Notes: generated by a model not told the origin, from the letters alone. A DNA stretch of 15,558 bases from an uncultured Erysipelotrichaceae bacterium (GCA_900317015.1 ONFH01000009.1:1-15558); one strand, 5' to 3'; counted from the stretch's first letter, positions 1 to 6,661 are shown. Made by a program: numbers and translations.

Positions 1-768
1 ACTAATGATGAAATCAGAGATTGGTTCATGTATCATTGCCCGTTTGCTTATGACTGCTACTCAGGTTATGACGTATTTGAAAAGTCAGGTGCGTATGCCC
101 TATTAAAAAATAGAGTGCCATTAACAGAAAAGCAGTTCCATGAGATTTCAAGCATGCTTGCAGAATTTGATCTTGATTGTGAATGGTCACCAGCGCTTCT
201 TCATTATAAAGACTATGAAGAGCTTGTAGATGATTATCTCGATGAAGTTGAACGTATGCCTTTAGAACTCTCTGATCTTAAAGGATTAGCACAGGTCTAC
301 ATTGTTATGGAAGCGATCAAAAATGAGCCACTGCTTAAAAAATGTCAGAACTTAGTAGATGGCAAGAAGGTAAGGGACGTTCTTGTAGATGCTTTGGGAC
401 ATGCGGATGGTTATGGTGTTGCACGAAGATTCCATATCCCTTATGAGAAGGCTATGGCAGAAGCCATCAGTAGTCACTGGGATGAATACTTCTATCGAGG
501 TGAGGAATTCTATGTGAATCATCCCGAAGCTCTTGAGTACATCATTCCGATGGTCAGAGAAGAGATGGAAGTTCATCATAACTATGTACCATTCATGTTG
601 ATTGCTGATGGCTTACATGATCGTTTAGACTTCTGTAAAGATCTTGTCCAGGAAGCATTAGAGTCAGGTGATGATGGTGCTGTCAATGAAGCCCGCTGGG
701 TCTTATCGAACTGGCAGGATATTCGTGAAGGAAAACATATTTTCGTGAGACTTGGCTTTGATTATTAG
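1..768 (+). CDS. Hypothetical acidic protein, 5' end missing
   Basis: The frame is open from the first base of the window to the TAG at 766-768, giving 255 visible residues. An ATG lies at base 28, but only CAGAGATTGGTTC precedes it, with no Shine-Dalgarno site, and the codons before it read on as coding (TNDEIRDWF). The true start is therefore probably to the left of the window. The protein is rich in Asp and Glu, has no membrane segment or signal peptide, and looks mostly helical. The C-terminal third (about residues 175-245 from the ATG) has spaced helices with Leu, Ala and Trp that could be HEAT- or TPR-like repeats. I do not recognise the family. A hairpin follows the stop codon, so this is the last gene of its transcript. 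Confidence 0.75.
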   Translation, partial: TNDEIRDWFMYHCPFAYDCYSGYDVFEKSGAYALLKNRVPLTEKQFHEISSMLAEFDLDCEWSPALLHYKDYEELVDDYLDEVERMPLELSDLKGLAQVYIVMEAIKNEPLLKKCQNLVDGKKVRDVLVDALGHADGYGVARRFHIPYEKAMAEAISSHWDEYFYRGEEFYVNHPEALEYIIPMVREEMEVHHNYVPFMLIADGLHDRLDFCKDLVQEALESGDDGAVNEARWVLSNWQDIREGKHIFVRLGFDY

Positions 769-799
769 TGAAAGAGGTCTATGGTTAAGACCTCTTCAC
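768..799 (+). terminator. Hairpin after the first gene, weak terminator
   Basis: AGAGGTCT (773-780), a 7-base loop and AGACCTCT (788-795) form a perfect 8-bp stem. It extends outward with one bulge (GTGAAAG.../...TTCAC). It begins at the stop codon of the preceding gene. There is no T tract after it, so as an intrinsic terminator it is weak; it may instead protect the 3' end of the mRNA. Confidence 0.45.
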
Positions 800-1042
800 T
801 ATGTCACTGCTTGCATACTGAGAGTATATCTAAAATAAGTCATCAGAAATCCAAACAGAGATGCTTTTTATAACAAATAAAGCAAATCAAATTTGTACGA
901 CTAAATCAGTATAAATACAAATACAATAGGATTTGGATTAATATATTTGATATAAATTTTATTCAAAATGTAGTAAAAAATGATAATCCTAAAATATTTT
1001 CTGAATATATACAGTTTCAGTCAAAAAATTCGGCTCATGTAA
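800..1042. other. AT-rich gap without an intact gene
   Basis: About 240 bases, very AT-rich, with no start codon and Shine-Dalgarno combination that opens a convincing frame. One plus-strand frame stays open from about 874 to the TGA at 1051-1053 (roughly 58 codons, no ATG; it includes NVVKNDNPKIFSEYIQF). It could be random or part of the decayed surface-protein gene whose tail lies at 1043-1135. I see no promoter or RNA structure that I would defend. Confidence 0.4.
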
Positions 1043-1135
1043 CTTTCGCGTGACTTCTCTAGTCTGTTTGCATTACTAGTTGCTTCGGCAATAATCGTTC
1101 TTGTTAGTCTTCATCTCTTAAAGAAACGAGCTTAA
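1043..1135 (+). pseudogene. Remnant of LPXTG-type cell-wall sorting signal
   Basis: In the frame ending at TAA 1133-1135 the translation is LSRDFSSLFALLVASAII followed by VLVSLHLLKKRA and stop. That is a hydrophobic stretch of about 20 residues, then a short basic tail (KKRA) and a stop, the layout of the C-terminal membrane anchor of sortase substrates (xxTGD-x-SLFALL...RRKKxx). The LPXTG pentapeptide itself is absent: an in-frame TAA at 1040-1042 cuts it off, and no start codon or Shine-Dalgarno site is present. A strong hairpin follows at 1142, as expected for the end of a gene. I infer that a surface-protein gene was lost by deletion or decay, leaving only its 3' end. A chance hydrophobic stretch is the main alternative. 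Confidence 0.45.
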
Positions 1136-1141
1136 TAAGTG

Positions 1142-1177
1142 AAAGCCATGGGAGAAAAAAATGCTCCCATGGCTTTT
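1142..1177. terminator. Hairpin terminator between converging genes
   Basis: AAAGCCATGGGAG (1142-1154) and CTCCCATGGCTTT (1164-1176) are perfectly complementary over 13 bp around a 9-base loop. On the plus strand the stem runs into TTTT only; on the minus strand the 3' arm runs into CACTT, so the T tract is poor in both directions. It overlaps the stop codon of the minus-strand gene at 1176 and follows the decayed sorting-signal frame. It probably serves both strands. Confidence 0.7.
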
Positions 1178-1427
1178 AAGCGTTTAACAAAGATTGTGTT
1201 TGAACATAATTATAGAGTTCTTCACCATTGTGAAAACGCGCAATGAGGAAGTCTTTTAAGTTCTCATAATTTATGCGTAATTGATATTTCTTCGCAAACT
1301 GAAAAAAGTGTTCACAGTTCTGAATCAGTGTTTGAATCGGCTGATCCTTATTTGTTAATGTAGAAAGAATATAATCTTGAAATAATGATTCAATTAAATA
1401 GGACACATCTTTATTTGATAGATCCAC
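1176..1427 (-). CDS. Small hypothetical protein, probable GTG start
   Basis: The longest frame begins with ATG at 1445, but the Shine-Dalgarno site AAAGGAG (1442-1436 on the minus strand) lies inside that extension, 8 bases before a GTG at 1427-1425. I therefore choose the GTG start, giving 83 residues. The protein is soluble, predicted helical, with aromatic and hydrophobic residues at regular spacing (SLFQDYIL, CEHFFQFAKKYQL, LKDFLIARFHNG), and ends in QSLLNA. I see no known motif, signal peptide or membrane segment. It is transcribed alone, divergent from the PHP-domain gene, and ends inside the hairpin at 1142-1177. Length and composition fit a small regulatory or adaptor protein, but no function can be assigned. 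Confidence 0.65.
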   Translation of the reverse strand: MDLSNKDVSYLIESLFQDYILSTLTNKDQPIQTLIQNCEHFFQFAKKYQLRINYENLKDFLIARFHNGEELYNYVQTQSLLNA

Positions 1428-1531
1428 TTGATCATCTCCTTTCACAAGTAATCATAGAGCACAAATGTCAAATACTCGTGGGACAAATTTATTTCACAAT
1501 GGGAAAAAATAAAAGCCTTTCTAAGTTTCTT

Positions 1532-1540
1532 TGCTAAGAT
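1532..1540 (+). promoter_or_regulatory. Extended -10 promoter for the PHP gene
   Basis: TGCTAAGAT has the TGn extension followed by TAAGAT (one mismatch to TATAAT). It lies 10 bases before the Shine-Dalgarno site GGAGG at 1550-1554. No good -35 hexamer is seen 16-18 bases upstream, which is tolerated with an extended -10. Confidence 0.35.
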
Positions 1541-1562
1541 TATATGCGAGGAGGACATAGAG

Positions 1563-2458
1563 ATGACAAATTACATTGATTTACACATGCATACAAATTA
1601 TTCAGATGATGGGAGTTATACACCATCACAGATCGTTGAAATGTGCCATGAAGCAAAAGTTAAGATCATGGCTATTGCGGATCATAATACCGTAAAAGGT
1701 GTTGAAGAAGGAATGAATAAGGCAAAAAACTAGGCATGTCTTATATCCCAGCCATTGAAATTGACTGTACCTATAAGAATACAATTAATCTTCATGTATT
1801 AGGATATGGGATTGATTATACAAATCCTGCATTTAATGCTTTAGGTGAAAACATCTATAAACAGGAAAGATCTTTAGCAATTGAAAAGCTAAAGAAGACA
1901 AATGAACTCTTTCATGTTCATCTCACTGAAGAACAATTATTAAAGATCATGCCTAATGGTGTCTTTACTGGCGAAGCTTTTGGTGAAGCATTATTAAATG
2001 ATCCAGCTTATCATGATGCAGAATTCTTAAAACCTTATCGTGAAGGCGGAGCACGCAGCAATAATCCTTATGTTAATTTCTATTGGGATTTCTATTCACA
2101 GGGGAAACCAATCTATGTTGAAGTTAAATATCCTACATTAGAAGAGACGATCAAGCTGATCAAAGAGAATGGTGGGATTCCAGTCTTAGCTCATCCAGGC
2201 AATAATTTAAAAGGTCAGTTTGAAGTCTTCGATGACATGGTCAAATTAGGCATTGAAGGAGTAGAAGCTTTCTCAAGCTATCATACAAAAGAAACATGTG
2301 AATATTTCTATAATAAAGCAAAGGAATATGATCTTCTCTATACTTGTGGCAGTGATTTCCATGGGAAGACAAAACCATCGATCTTCTTAGGTGAGAATAA
2401 CTGCTTTATTGATCCTTCTGAAATTGAAGAAAAATTAAAAGCTTATCATCTTATTTAA
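1563..2458 (+). pseudogene. PHP-domain phosphoesterase split by a -1 frameshift
   Basis: The gene starts at ATG 1563, 8 bases after GGAGG. The first frame encodes 56 residues with the PHP N-terminal motif DLHMHTNYSDDG (metal-binding His8 and His10) and IADHN, then stops at TAG 1731-1733. The rest of the protein continues in the -1 frame from CTA at 1730 (LGMSYIPAIEIDC) to the stop at 2458, with the later PHP motifs VLAHPG and CGSDFHG intact. Joined, the product is about 298 residues, close to the usual length of TrpH/YciV-type PHP proteins (RNase AM or nucleoside-bisphosphate phosphatase). The 242-codon second part shows no decay, so the break is recent, an assembly error, or a functional frameshift: the junction is a correctly phased A AAA AAC slippery heptamer. 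Alternatively, the second part could be translated separately from ATG 1736, but it would lack the HxH metal site. Confidence 0.8.
1724..1730 (+). promoter_or_regulatory. Slippery heptamer A AAA AAC before a stop codon
   Basis: In the first frame the codons are GCA AAA AAC TAG, so the heptamer is in the phase needed for -1 slippage. After a one-base slip the next codons are CTA GGC ATG, exactly the frame of the rest of the PHP protein. A Shine-Dalgarno-like AGAAGGA lies at 1706-1712, 11 bases upstream, similar to the spacing of the stimulator in E. coli dnaX. I see no strong stem-loop just downstream. A one-base loss in a run of seven A is the simple alternative. Confidence 0.5.
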
Positions 2459-2466
2459 TCATAGTG

Positions 2467-2495
2467 GCCCATCTTTTTTAGGATGGGCTTTTCTT
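2467..2495 (+). terminator. Intrinsic terminator after the PHP gene
   Basis: GCCCATC (2467-2473) pairs with GATGGGC (2482-2488) around an 8-base loop and is followed by TTTTCTT. It begins nine bases after the stop codon at 2456-2458. Confidence 0.85.
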
Positions 2496-2509
2496 ATGCA
2501 ACTATTTTT

Positions 2510-2542
2510 AACAATGATCCACCTTTTTTGTTAGCCATTGTT
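2510..2542. repeat. Inverted repeat upstream of the ABC operon
   Basis: AACAATG (2510-2516) and CATTGTT (2536-2542) are perfect inverted copies separated by 19 bases, in the only gap where the promoter of the ABC operon can lie. It could be an operator, for example for the XRE-AbrB regulator at the end of the operon, or chance. The promoter itself is not clear to me: TTAACA at 2509-2514 could be a -35, but no good -10 follows. Confidence 0.3.
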
Positions 2543-2563
2543 GGTAGAGACGGAGGCAACTGA

Positions 2564-2605
2564 ATGTTACGATATTCATACAAATCATACCTATGGAGGT
2601 CATAA
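2564..2605 (+). CDS. Possible 13-residue leader peptide
   Basis: ATG at 2564 follows GGAGG (2552-2556) with a 7-base spacer, a very good initiation site. It encodes MLRYSYKSYLWRS and stops with TAA at 2603-2605, one base before the ATG of the ABC ATPase. The ATPase's own Shine-Dalgarno site (GGAGG, 2595-2599) lies inside this short frame. Ribosomes finishing here could be coupled to the ATPase start, or stalling here could control it. The peptide is basic and aromatic (three Tyr, one Trp, two Arg). There is no other evidence that it is made; two adjacent Shine-Dalgarno sites could also arise by chance. Confidence 0.3.
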   Translation: MLRYSYKSYLWRS

Positions 2606-2606
2606 C

Positions 2607-3317
2607 ATGAGTCTACTAACAGTCAAACATTTAAACAAAAGCTATCCGACATTTAGGCTAAATGATGTGTCATTTACATTAGAAGCAGGAAGAATCATAG
2701 GCTTTGTTGGACGTAATGGGGCAGGAAAAACAACGACGATCAAATCTTTGCTTAATTTTATTCATCCTGACTCTGGTGAGATCATATACTTTGGCAATTC
2801 ACTTTATGATCATGAAGCAGAGGTGAAAGGACGTATTGGTTATTCTGGAAACATGAGCTGGTATCCACGAAAGAAGCTGAAGGAAATCGTACAGATCACG
2901 AAACAGTTTTATAAAAACTATGATGAAGAGGCTTATCAAAAATATCTAAAAATGTTCCATCTTGATGAAAATAAAACACCATTAGAGTTATCAGATGGGA
3001 TGAAGGTGAAGTTCAATTTACTATTAGCCCTCTCTCATCATGCGGAAATTTTGATCTTAGATGAACCAACGAGTGGTCTTGACCCATTCTCTCGTGATGA
3101 GTTGTTAAAAGTATTGAAGGCCCTTCGTCAAGAAGGTGTGGCCATTCTATTTTCTACTCATATTATTTCTGATGTTGAGAAGTGTGCTGACGATCTTCTC
3201 TATATTTCAAAAGGAAAAATCATCGTCAATCTACCTTTAAATGCGTTTTATAAAGACTATGTAAGAGATCAGGAAACTCTTGAAGAGACGCTTTTAAGAT
3301 TGGAGGAACGTTTATGA
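2607..3317 (+). CDS. ABC transporter ATP-binding protein (YtrB/BcrA-like)
   Basis: The start is ATG 2607 (MSLLTVKHLNKSYP), 7 bases after GGAGG; the longer frame from TTG 2538 has no ribosome site and adds unrelated residues. The 236-residue product has all ABC ATPase landmarks: Walker A GRNGAGKTT (35-43), a degenerate signature LSDGM (128-132) instead of LSGGQ, Walker B ILILDEP (148-154, catalytic Glu153), the D-loop SGLDP and the H-loop His185 (STHIIS). It pairs with the permease that overlaps it by four bases (ATGA) and would energise export or membrane stress resistance as in the BcrA/YtrB groups; the substrate is unknown. An XRE-AbrB regulator follows in the same operon, where YtrB-type systems usually have a GntR regulator. 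Confidence 0.9.
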   Translation: MSLLTVKHLNKSYPTFRLNDVSFTLEAGRIIGFVGRNGAGKTTTIKSLLNFIHPDSGEIIYFGNSLYDHEAEVKGRIGYSGNMSWYPRKKLKEIVQITKQFYKNYDEEAYQKYLKMFHLDENKTPLELSDGMKVKFNLLLALSHHAEILILDEPTSGLDPFSRDELLKVLKALRQEGVAILFSTHIISDVEKCADDLLYISKGKIIVNLPLNAFYKDYVRDQETLEETLLRLEERL

Positions 3318-3967
3318 GGAAACTTTTAATGAAAGAGATGACCTTAAGTGCTTCTCTTCTCTCTTATCTATTTATTGGCTTTAGCCTGATGTTCTTTATT
3401 CCTGGCTATCCGATTTTATGTGGAGCTTTCTTTGTTACATTAGGGCTATTTCAAAGCTTTCAAAATATCAGAGAAACAAATGATATCGTCTTTTCCGTTT
3501 TGCTTCCTATTGCAAAAAAGGATGTCGTTAAAGGAAAGTATCTATTTGTCTGTCTGATTGAATTATCCAGTTTGCTTGTCATGTTTATCATTACGCTTTT
3601 CCGTATGACAATATTGAAGGATGTACCGGTCTATTTACAGAATACTTTAATGAATGCCAATTTCTTTGCCTTAGGGGGAGCATTCCTAATCTTTGGCTTA
3701 TTCAATTGGATCTTTGTTGGTGGCTTCTTTAAGACCGCTTATAAGATAGGAAAGCCCTTTGTACATTTTATGATTATGACCGCATTGCTTATTATCTTAT
3801 TTGAAACACTTCATCATATTCCATCATTAGCCGCTCTCAATGCTTTTGGTTTTGATCATTTTGCTTTACAATTAAGCTTGTTAAGTATTGGAATCATGAT
3901 GTATTGTCTGATGACGTTATTGTCTGATCGTCAGGCCTGCAATACATTTGAAAAGATCGATTTGTGA
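3314..3967 (+). CDS. ABC-2 type permease
   Basis: The start ATG 3314 overlaps the stop of the ATPase gene and follows GGAGG at 3301-3305. The 217-residue protein has about six membrane segments: roughly 13-29, 32-48, 77-97, 116-138, 148-165 and 184-204. Between the second and third lies LLPIAKKDVVKGKYLF, which resembles the conserved cytoplasmic loop of the ABC2_membrane_5 family (SLPVSRKDIVRAKYL type) that contacts the ATPase. It would form the membrane part of the exporter with the upstream ATPase, presumably as a dimer. No extracellular substrate-binding protein is encoded nearby, which fits an exporter or a sensor-type system rather than an importer. Confidence 0.85.
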   Translation: MRKLLMKEMTLSASLLSYLFIGFSLMFFIPGYPILCGAFFVTLGLFQSFQNIRETNDIVFSVLLPIAKKDVVKGKYLFVCLIELSSLLVMFIITLFRMTILKDVPVYLQNTLMNANFFALGGAFLIFGLFNWIFVGGFFKTAYKIGKPFVHFMIMTALLIILFETLHHIPSLAALNAFGFDHFALQLSLLSIGIMMYCLMTLLSDRQACNTFEKIDL

Positions 3968-3976
3968 GGAAATTAT

Positions 3977-4414
3977 ATGTTAAAAGAGAACTTGATCTTA
4001 TTAAGAAATATGCATGGCCTTTCACAGGAGAAGATTGCTGGAGAAATAGGAATCTCTCGTCAGGCTTATGCCAAATGGGAGAGTGGGGCAAGTCTCCCAG
4101 ATATTGAGAAATGTAAGCGTCTGGCGGATTATTATTGCATCAGCATCGATAGTCTTCTTAAAACAGAAAACCAGGAGTCTATTGGTATGATTCCACCTTC
4201 GCCTAAAGGTAAGAATATTTGGGGCAGTGTCATTATGAATGAAAGAGGGCAGATCGTCATTCCTAAGGCGGCCAGAGAAAAGTTCGGTTTAGAAAAGGGG
4301 ACACGACTCATCGTTTTAAGTGATGAGGAAGGGATTGCCTTAATTCCTGCGGAAACATTTGAAGCAAATATGAAGAAAGCGATGACTTATGCCTCAATGG
4401 TGAAAGAGGAATAA
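3977..4414 (+). CDS. XRE-AbrB fusion transcriptional regulator
   Basis: Starts at ATG 3977, 9 bases after the permease stop, with GAGGAA just upstream. Residues 5-61 are an XRE/Cro helix-turn-helix (LRNMHGLSQEKIAGEIGISR, then QAYAKWESG). After a short Pro-rich linker (MIPPSPKGKN), residues 81-126 are an AbrB/MazE-type swapped-hairpin DNA-binding domain with the signature GQIVIPKAAREKFGL. The 145-residue protein thus carries two DNA-binding folds in one chain. Its place at the end of the ABC operon suggests that it regulates that operon. The fusion type is known from Firmicutes, often next to transporters; the ligand or signal is unknown. Confidence 0.85.
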   Translation: MLKENLILLRNMHGLSQEKIAGEIGISRQAYAKWESGASLPDIEKCKRLADYYCISIDSLLKTENQESIGMIPPSPKGKNIWGSVIMNERGQIVIPKAAREKFGLEKGTRLIVLSDEEGIALIPAETFEANMKKAMTYASMVKEE

Positions 4415-4505
4415 TCATTTTACTTGGAATAATCAACGTATTATGAGGTAGAAATTGTATCAAATAAAGTTCTATTGAAATCAGGAAAGATCGTCCATTT
4501 ATTGA

Positions 4506-4535
4506 TTGACGAACTAAGAAATACGGTGTTATAAT
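4506..4535 (+). promoter_or_regulatory. Strong sigma-A promoter for the mntP leader
   Basis: TTGACG (4506-4511), an 18-base spacer and TATAAT (4530-4535), with the TG extension at 4527-4528 (TGTTATAAT). The predicted transcription start is near 4542, leaving a leader of about 110 bases before mntP. Confidence 0.8.
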
Positions 4536-4541
4536 GCTTCT

Positions 4542-4629
4542 CGTGAGGAAATAGAAGTATTCGTTAGAGACAACTCATATTTGTGAGTAATGATGAACTT
4601 TTGCAGACCAGGTCAGTAGCCTGGTTTTT
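4542..4629 (+). ncRNA. mntP leader, candidate riboswitch or attenuator
   Basis: The leader between promoter and gene contains a hairpin (ACTCA 4573-4577 with TGAGT 4584-4588), then TTTTGCAGACC and an intrinsic terminator at 4607-4629. A strong promoter, a leader with a terminator and then a manganese exporter is the classic layout of the Mn2+-sensing yybP-ykoY riboswitch, which often controls mntP. The 3' part (GACA, hairpin, ...GCAGACC) is reminiscent of that aptamer, but I do not see the hallmark GGGGAGUAG of its 5' strand, nor a clear antiterminator. The class is therefore unassigned; a divergent manganese riboswitch is the leading guess. Confidence 0.4.
4607..4629 (+). terminator. Attenuator terminator upstream of mntP
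   Basis: ACCAGG (4607-4612) and CCTGGT (4620-4625) form a 6-bp GC-rich stem with a 7-base loop, followed by TTTTC. It lies 24 bases before the ATG of mntP and within its leader, so it can only serve to attenuate that gene. Confidence 0.75.
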
Positions 4630-4653
4630 CGTTTATAAGGAGAGAGTTAGGAT

Positions 4654-5226
4654 ATGCTACTGTTTGTATTAAATAGTGTACTCTTAGGGATTGGATTAGC
4701 GATGGATGCCTTTTCGGTATCGCTGGCAAACGGCTTAAAAGAGCCCCATATGAAGAAAAGTAAAATGGCTAAAGTCGCCGGCGCTTTTGGCGTGTTCCAG
4801 ACGGGCATGCCCCTGATTGGCTGGTTATGTGTCCATACGATCGTTACCGTTTTTAAATCCTTTGAGAAAGCTGTTCCTTGGATTGCTTTGATCTTATTAT
4901 GTTATATTGGTGGCAGTATGCTTATTGAAGGCATTAAAGGTGGCGAAGAAGTTGAAGACTATTGCTTAACACCTAAGACACTATTTATGCAGTCTGTTGC
5001 GACTAGTATCGATGCTTTATCCGTTGGTTTTACCATTGCCAATTATGCCATCTCACTGGCTTTACTTAGTACGTTGATCATTGGTGGTGTCACCTTTGTC
5101 ATCTGTTTAGGCGGTCTCTCAATTGGGAAAGTCTTTGGGACGAAGTTATCTAGCAAGGCTTCGATCCTTGGTGGCGTGATCTTGATTTTGATCGGTATTG
5201 AAATTTTTGTATCTAACGTTTTATAA
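4654..5226 (+). CDS. mntP: Manganese exporter MntP (YtaF/DUF204)
   Basis: The 190-residue protein matches the usual MntP length and has about six membrane segments in two inverted repeats. Each repeat carries the diagnostic acidic motif: GLAMDAFSVSL (Asp18) and ATSIDALSVGF (Asp120), the residues essential for Mn2+ export in the family. It pumps excess Mn2+ out of the cytoplasm. The start ATG 4654 follows AAGGAGAG at 4637-4644; the spacing of 11 from GGAG is long, which may lower translation. The gene is monocistronic: its own promoter and leader attenuator lie upstream and a terminator overlaps its stop codon. Control by manganese through the leader is expected but not proven by the sequence. 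Confidence 0.92.
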   Translation: MLLFVLNSVLLGIGLAMDAFSVSLANGLKEPHMKKSKMAKVAGAFGVFQTGMPLIGWLCVHTIVTVFKSFEKAVPWIALILLCYIGGSMLIEGIKGGEEVEDYCLTPKTLFMQSVATSIDALSVGFTIANYAISLALLSTLIIGGVTFVICLGGLSIGKVFGTKLSSKASILGGVILILIGIEIFVSNVL

Positions 5227-5248
5227 GAGCATTCAATTGCTCTTTTTT
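5225..5248 (+). terminator. Intrinsic terminator of mntP
   Basis: AAGAGCA (5225-5231) pairs with TGCTCTT (5238-5244) around a 6-base loop and runs into TTTTTT. The 5' arm begins within the TAA stop codon. Confidence 0.85.
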
Positions 5249-5318
5249 GTTTTAAAAGAAAATATTTATTTAAAATTATGAAATATGCTAAATAAACATA
5301 GTAAAAGATATGAAACTA

Positions 5319-5327
5319 TGTTAAAAT
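5319..5327 (+). promoter_or_regulatory. Extended -10 promoter for the DUF815 gene
   Basis: TGTTAAAAT: TG extension plus TAAAAT (one mismatch). The predicted start is near 5334, about 18 bases before the ATG. The -35 region (TAGTAA near 5299) is poor. Confidence 0.45.
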
Positions 5328-5347
5328 TCTCCTCATAGAGGGAGAAT
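5326..5347 (+). repeat. Inverted repeat covering the DUF815 ribosome site
   Basis: ATTCTCCTC (5326-5334), loop ATA, GAGGGAGAAT (5338-5347) are inverted copies with one extra G. The 3' arm is the Shine-Dalgarno site GAGGGAG. If the transcript starts upstream, the hairpin would hide the ribosome site; if it starts near 5334, as the -10 suggests, only the 3' arm is in the RNA and the repeat would act as DNA, for example as an operator. Confidence 0.45.
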
Positions 5348-5351
5348 ATTC

Positions 5352-6653
5352 ATGGAAAATTTAGTATCTAATTTAATTATTTATAGAAATTCTAATGTTG
5401 GCGGAATTCTCGATGAATTGACAGCCATCTTTGCTAAATATCATAGTGGCGATTATGATTCAAATAAGCTTCGTGGAGAGATCTTAGATGTGATCCATGA
5501 CTTATTACAGCTAGCTACGAAATATGGCTTTAATGATAATTTATGGCATAACTATCTTGCTTATATCATCGCAATGACAGAAACACCATTCACATTAGTA
5601 TGTGAAAAAGTTGGCGTTACTGAAGGAACTGTCAATGTCTTTGCGAAAAATGACTTTCATATCTTCAAGCAGCTCTTTAATTATGATTTCTCACCTATTG
5701 AGAAAGACTTACATTTAAATTGCTTTAGCTTGATCCAGAATTATCAGTCTGTTTCTAAAGCAGAACGTATCTTTAATAAGAGCGTTTCTGAAAAAGTTCA
5801 GAAGTTGTCAAAACAGATTGAAAATGCCAAAGATGATGATGAACTTTATCAAGTCATTACAACATTCTATAAAGATTATGGCGTTGGTAAATATGGCTTA
5901 AATAAAGCATTTAGATTAAGTGATTCCTTAGATGAAGAATTCTTAATTCCAATTACCAATACATCAAATGTTATGCTTGATGATCTGATCGGCTATGAGG
6001 AACAAAAGAAAGAATTAACAGCGAATACAGAAGCCTTCGTCGCTCGTCGTAAAGCGAACAATGTCTTATTATATGGTGATGCTGGCACTGGTAAATCCAC
6101 ATCTATTAAGGCCATCTTAAATCAGTATTATCCACAAGGCTTACGTATTATTGAAGTCTATAAACATCAGTTCAAGTACTTATCAAAGATCATCAGTGAG
6201 ATCAAGAACCGTAACTATCGTTTTATCATCTATATGGATGACTTGTCATTCGAAGAATTCGAAACAGATTACAAGTATTTAAAAGCCATTATCGAAGGTG
6301 GTCTTGAACCTAGACCAGAAAACGTTCTGATCTATGCAACAAGTAACCGTAGACATCTCATTCGTGAAACATGGTCTGATCGTGATGGAAATGGTGAAGA
6401 TATCCATCGTAATGATACGATTCAGGAAAAATTATCATTATCTGCTCGCTTTGGTGTCACGATTGGTTACTACAAGCCAACGAAGAAAGAATATATGGAA
6501 ATCGTTACAGAACTGGCAAAACGCTATCCTGAGATCACTTTATCTGAGGCTGAGATCACACGTCAGGCCAATATCTGGATGGTCAATCATGGCGGTGCTT
6601 CTGGCCGTAGTGCCCAGCAGTTCGTCGATTACCTCTCTGGCCTCGTTAAATAA
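5352..6653 (+). CDS. DUF815 family AAA+ ATPase
   Basis: The 433-residue protein starts at ATG 5352 after GAGGGAG. Residues 1-200 are a helical N-terminal region; residues 210-430 are an AAA+ core of the DUF815 type: GYEEQKKEL (214-222), Walker A GDAGTGKST (242-250), Walker B FIIYMDDLSF (291-300), sensor 1 YATSNRRHL (Asn332), an Arg-finger region LSARFG (Arg366) and GRS near the C-terminus (sensor 2 position). Each catalytic motif is intact, so it should hydrolyse ATP. The family is widespread in bacteria and its substrate is not established. The gene stands alone between a promoter and a terminator, so context does not reveal its role. Confidence 0.88.
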   Translation: MENLVSNLIIYRNSNVGGILDELTAIFAKYHSGDYDSNKLRGEILDVIHDLLQLATKYGFNDNLWHNYLAYIIAMTETPFTLVCEKVGVTEGTVNVFAKNDFHIFKQLFNYDFSPIEKDLHLNCFSLIQNYQSVSKAERIFNKSVSEKVQKLSKQIENAKDDDELYQVITTFYKDYGVGKYGLNKAFRLSDSLDEEFLIPITNTSNVMLDDLIGYEEQKKELTANTEAFVARRKANNVLLYGDAGTGKSTSIKAILNQYYPQGLRIIEVYKHQFKYLSKIISEIKNRNYRFIIYMDDLSFEEFETDYKYLKAIIEGGLEPRPENVLIYATSNRRHLIRETWSDRDGNGEDIHRNDTIQEKLSLSARFGVTIGYYKPTKKEYMEIVTELAKRYPEITLSEAEITRQANIWMVNHGGASGRSAQQFVDYLSGLVK

Positions 6654-6661
6654 TTCCTACT

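Noticed and set aside
2538..2606. Longer ABC ATPase from TTG 2538
   Set aside because: No ribosome site precedes it; the residues are out of family, while ATG 2607 has GGAGG at the right distance and starts with the usual ABC N-terminus.
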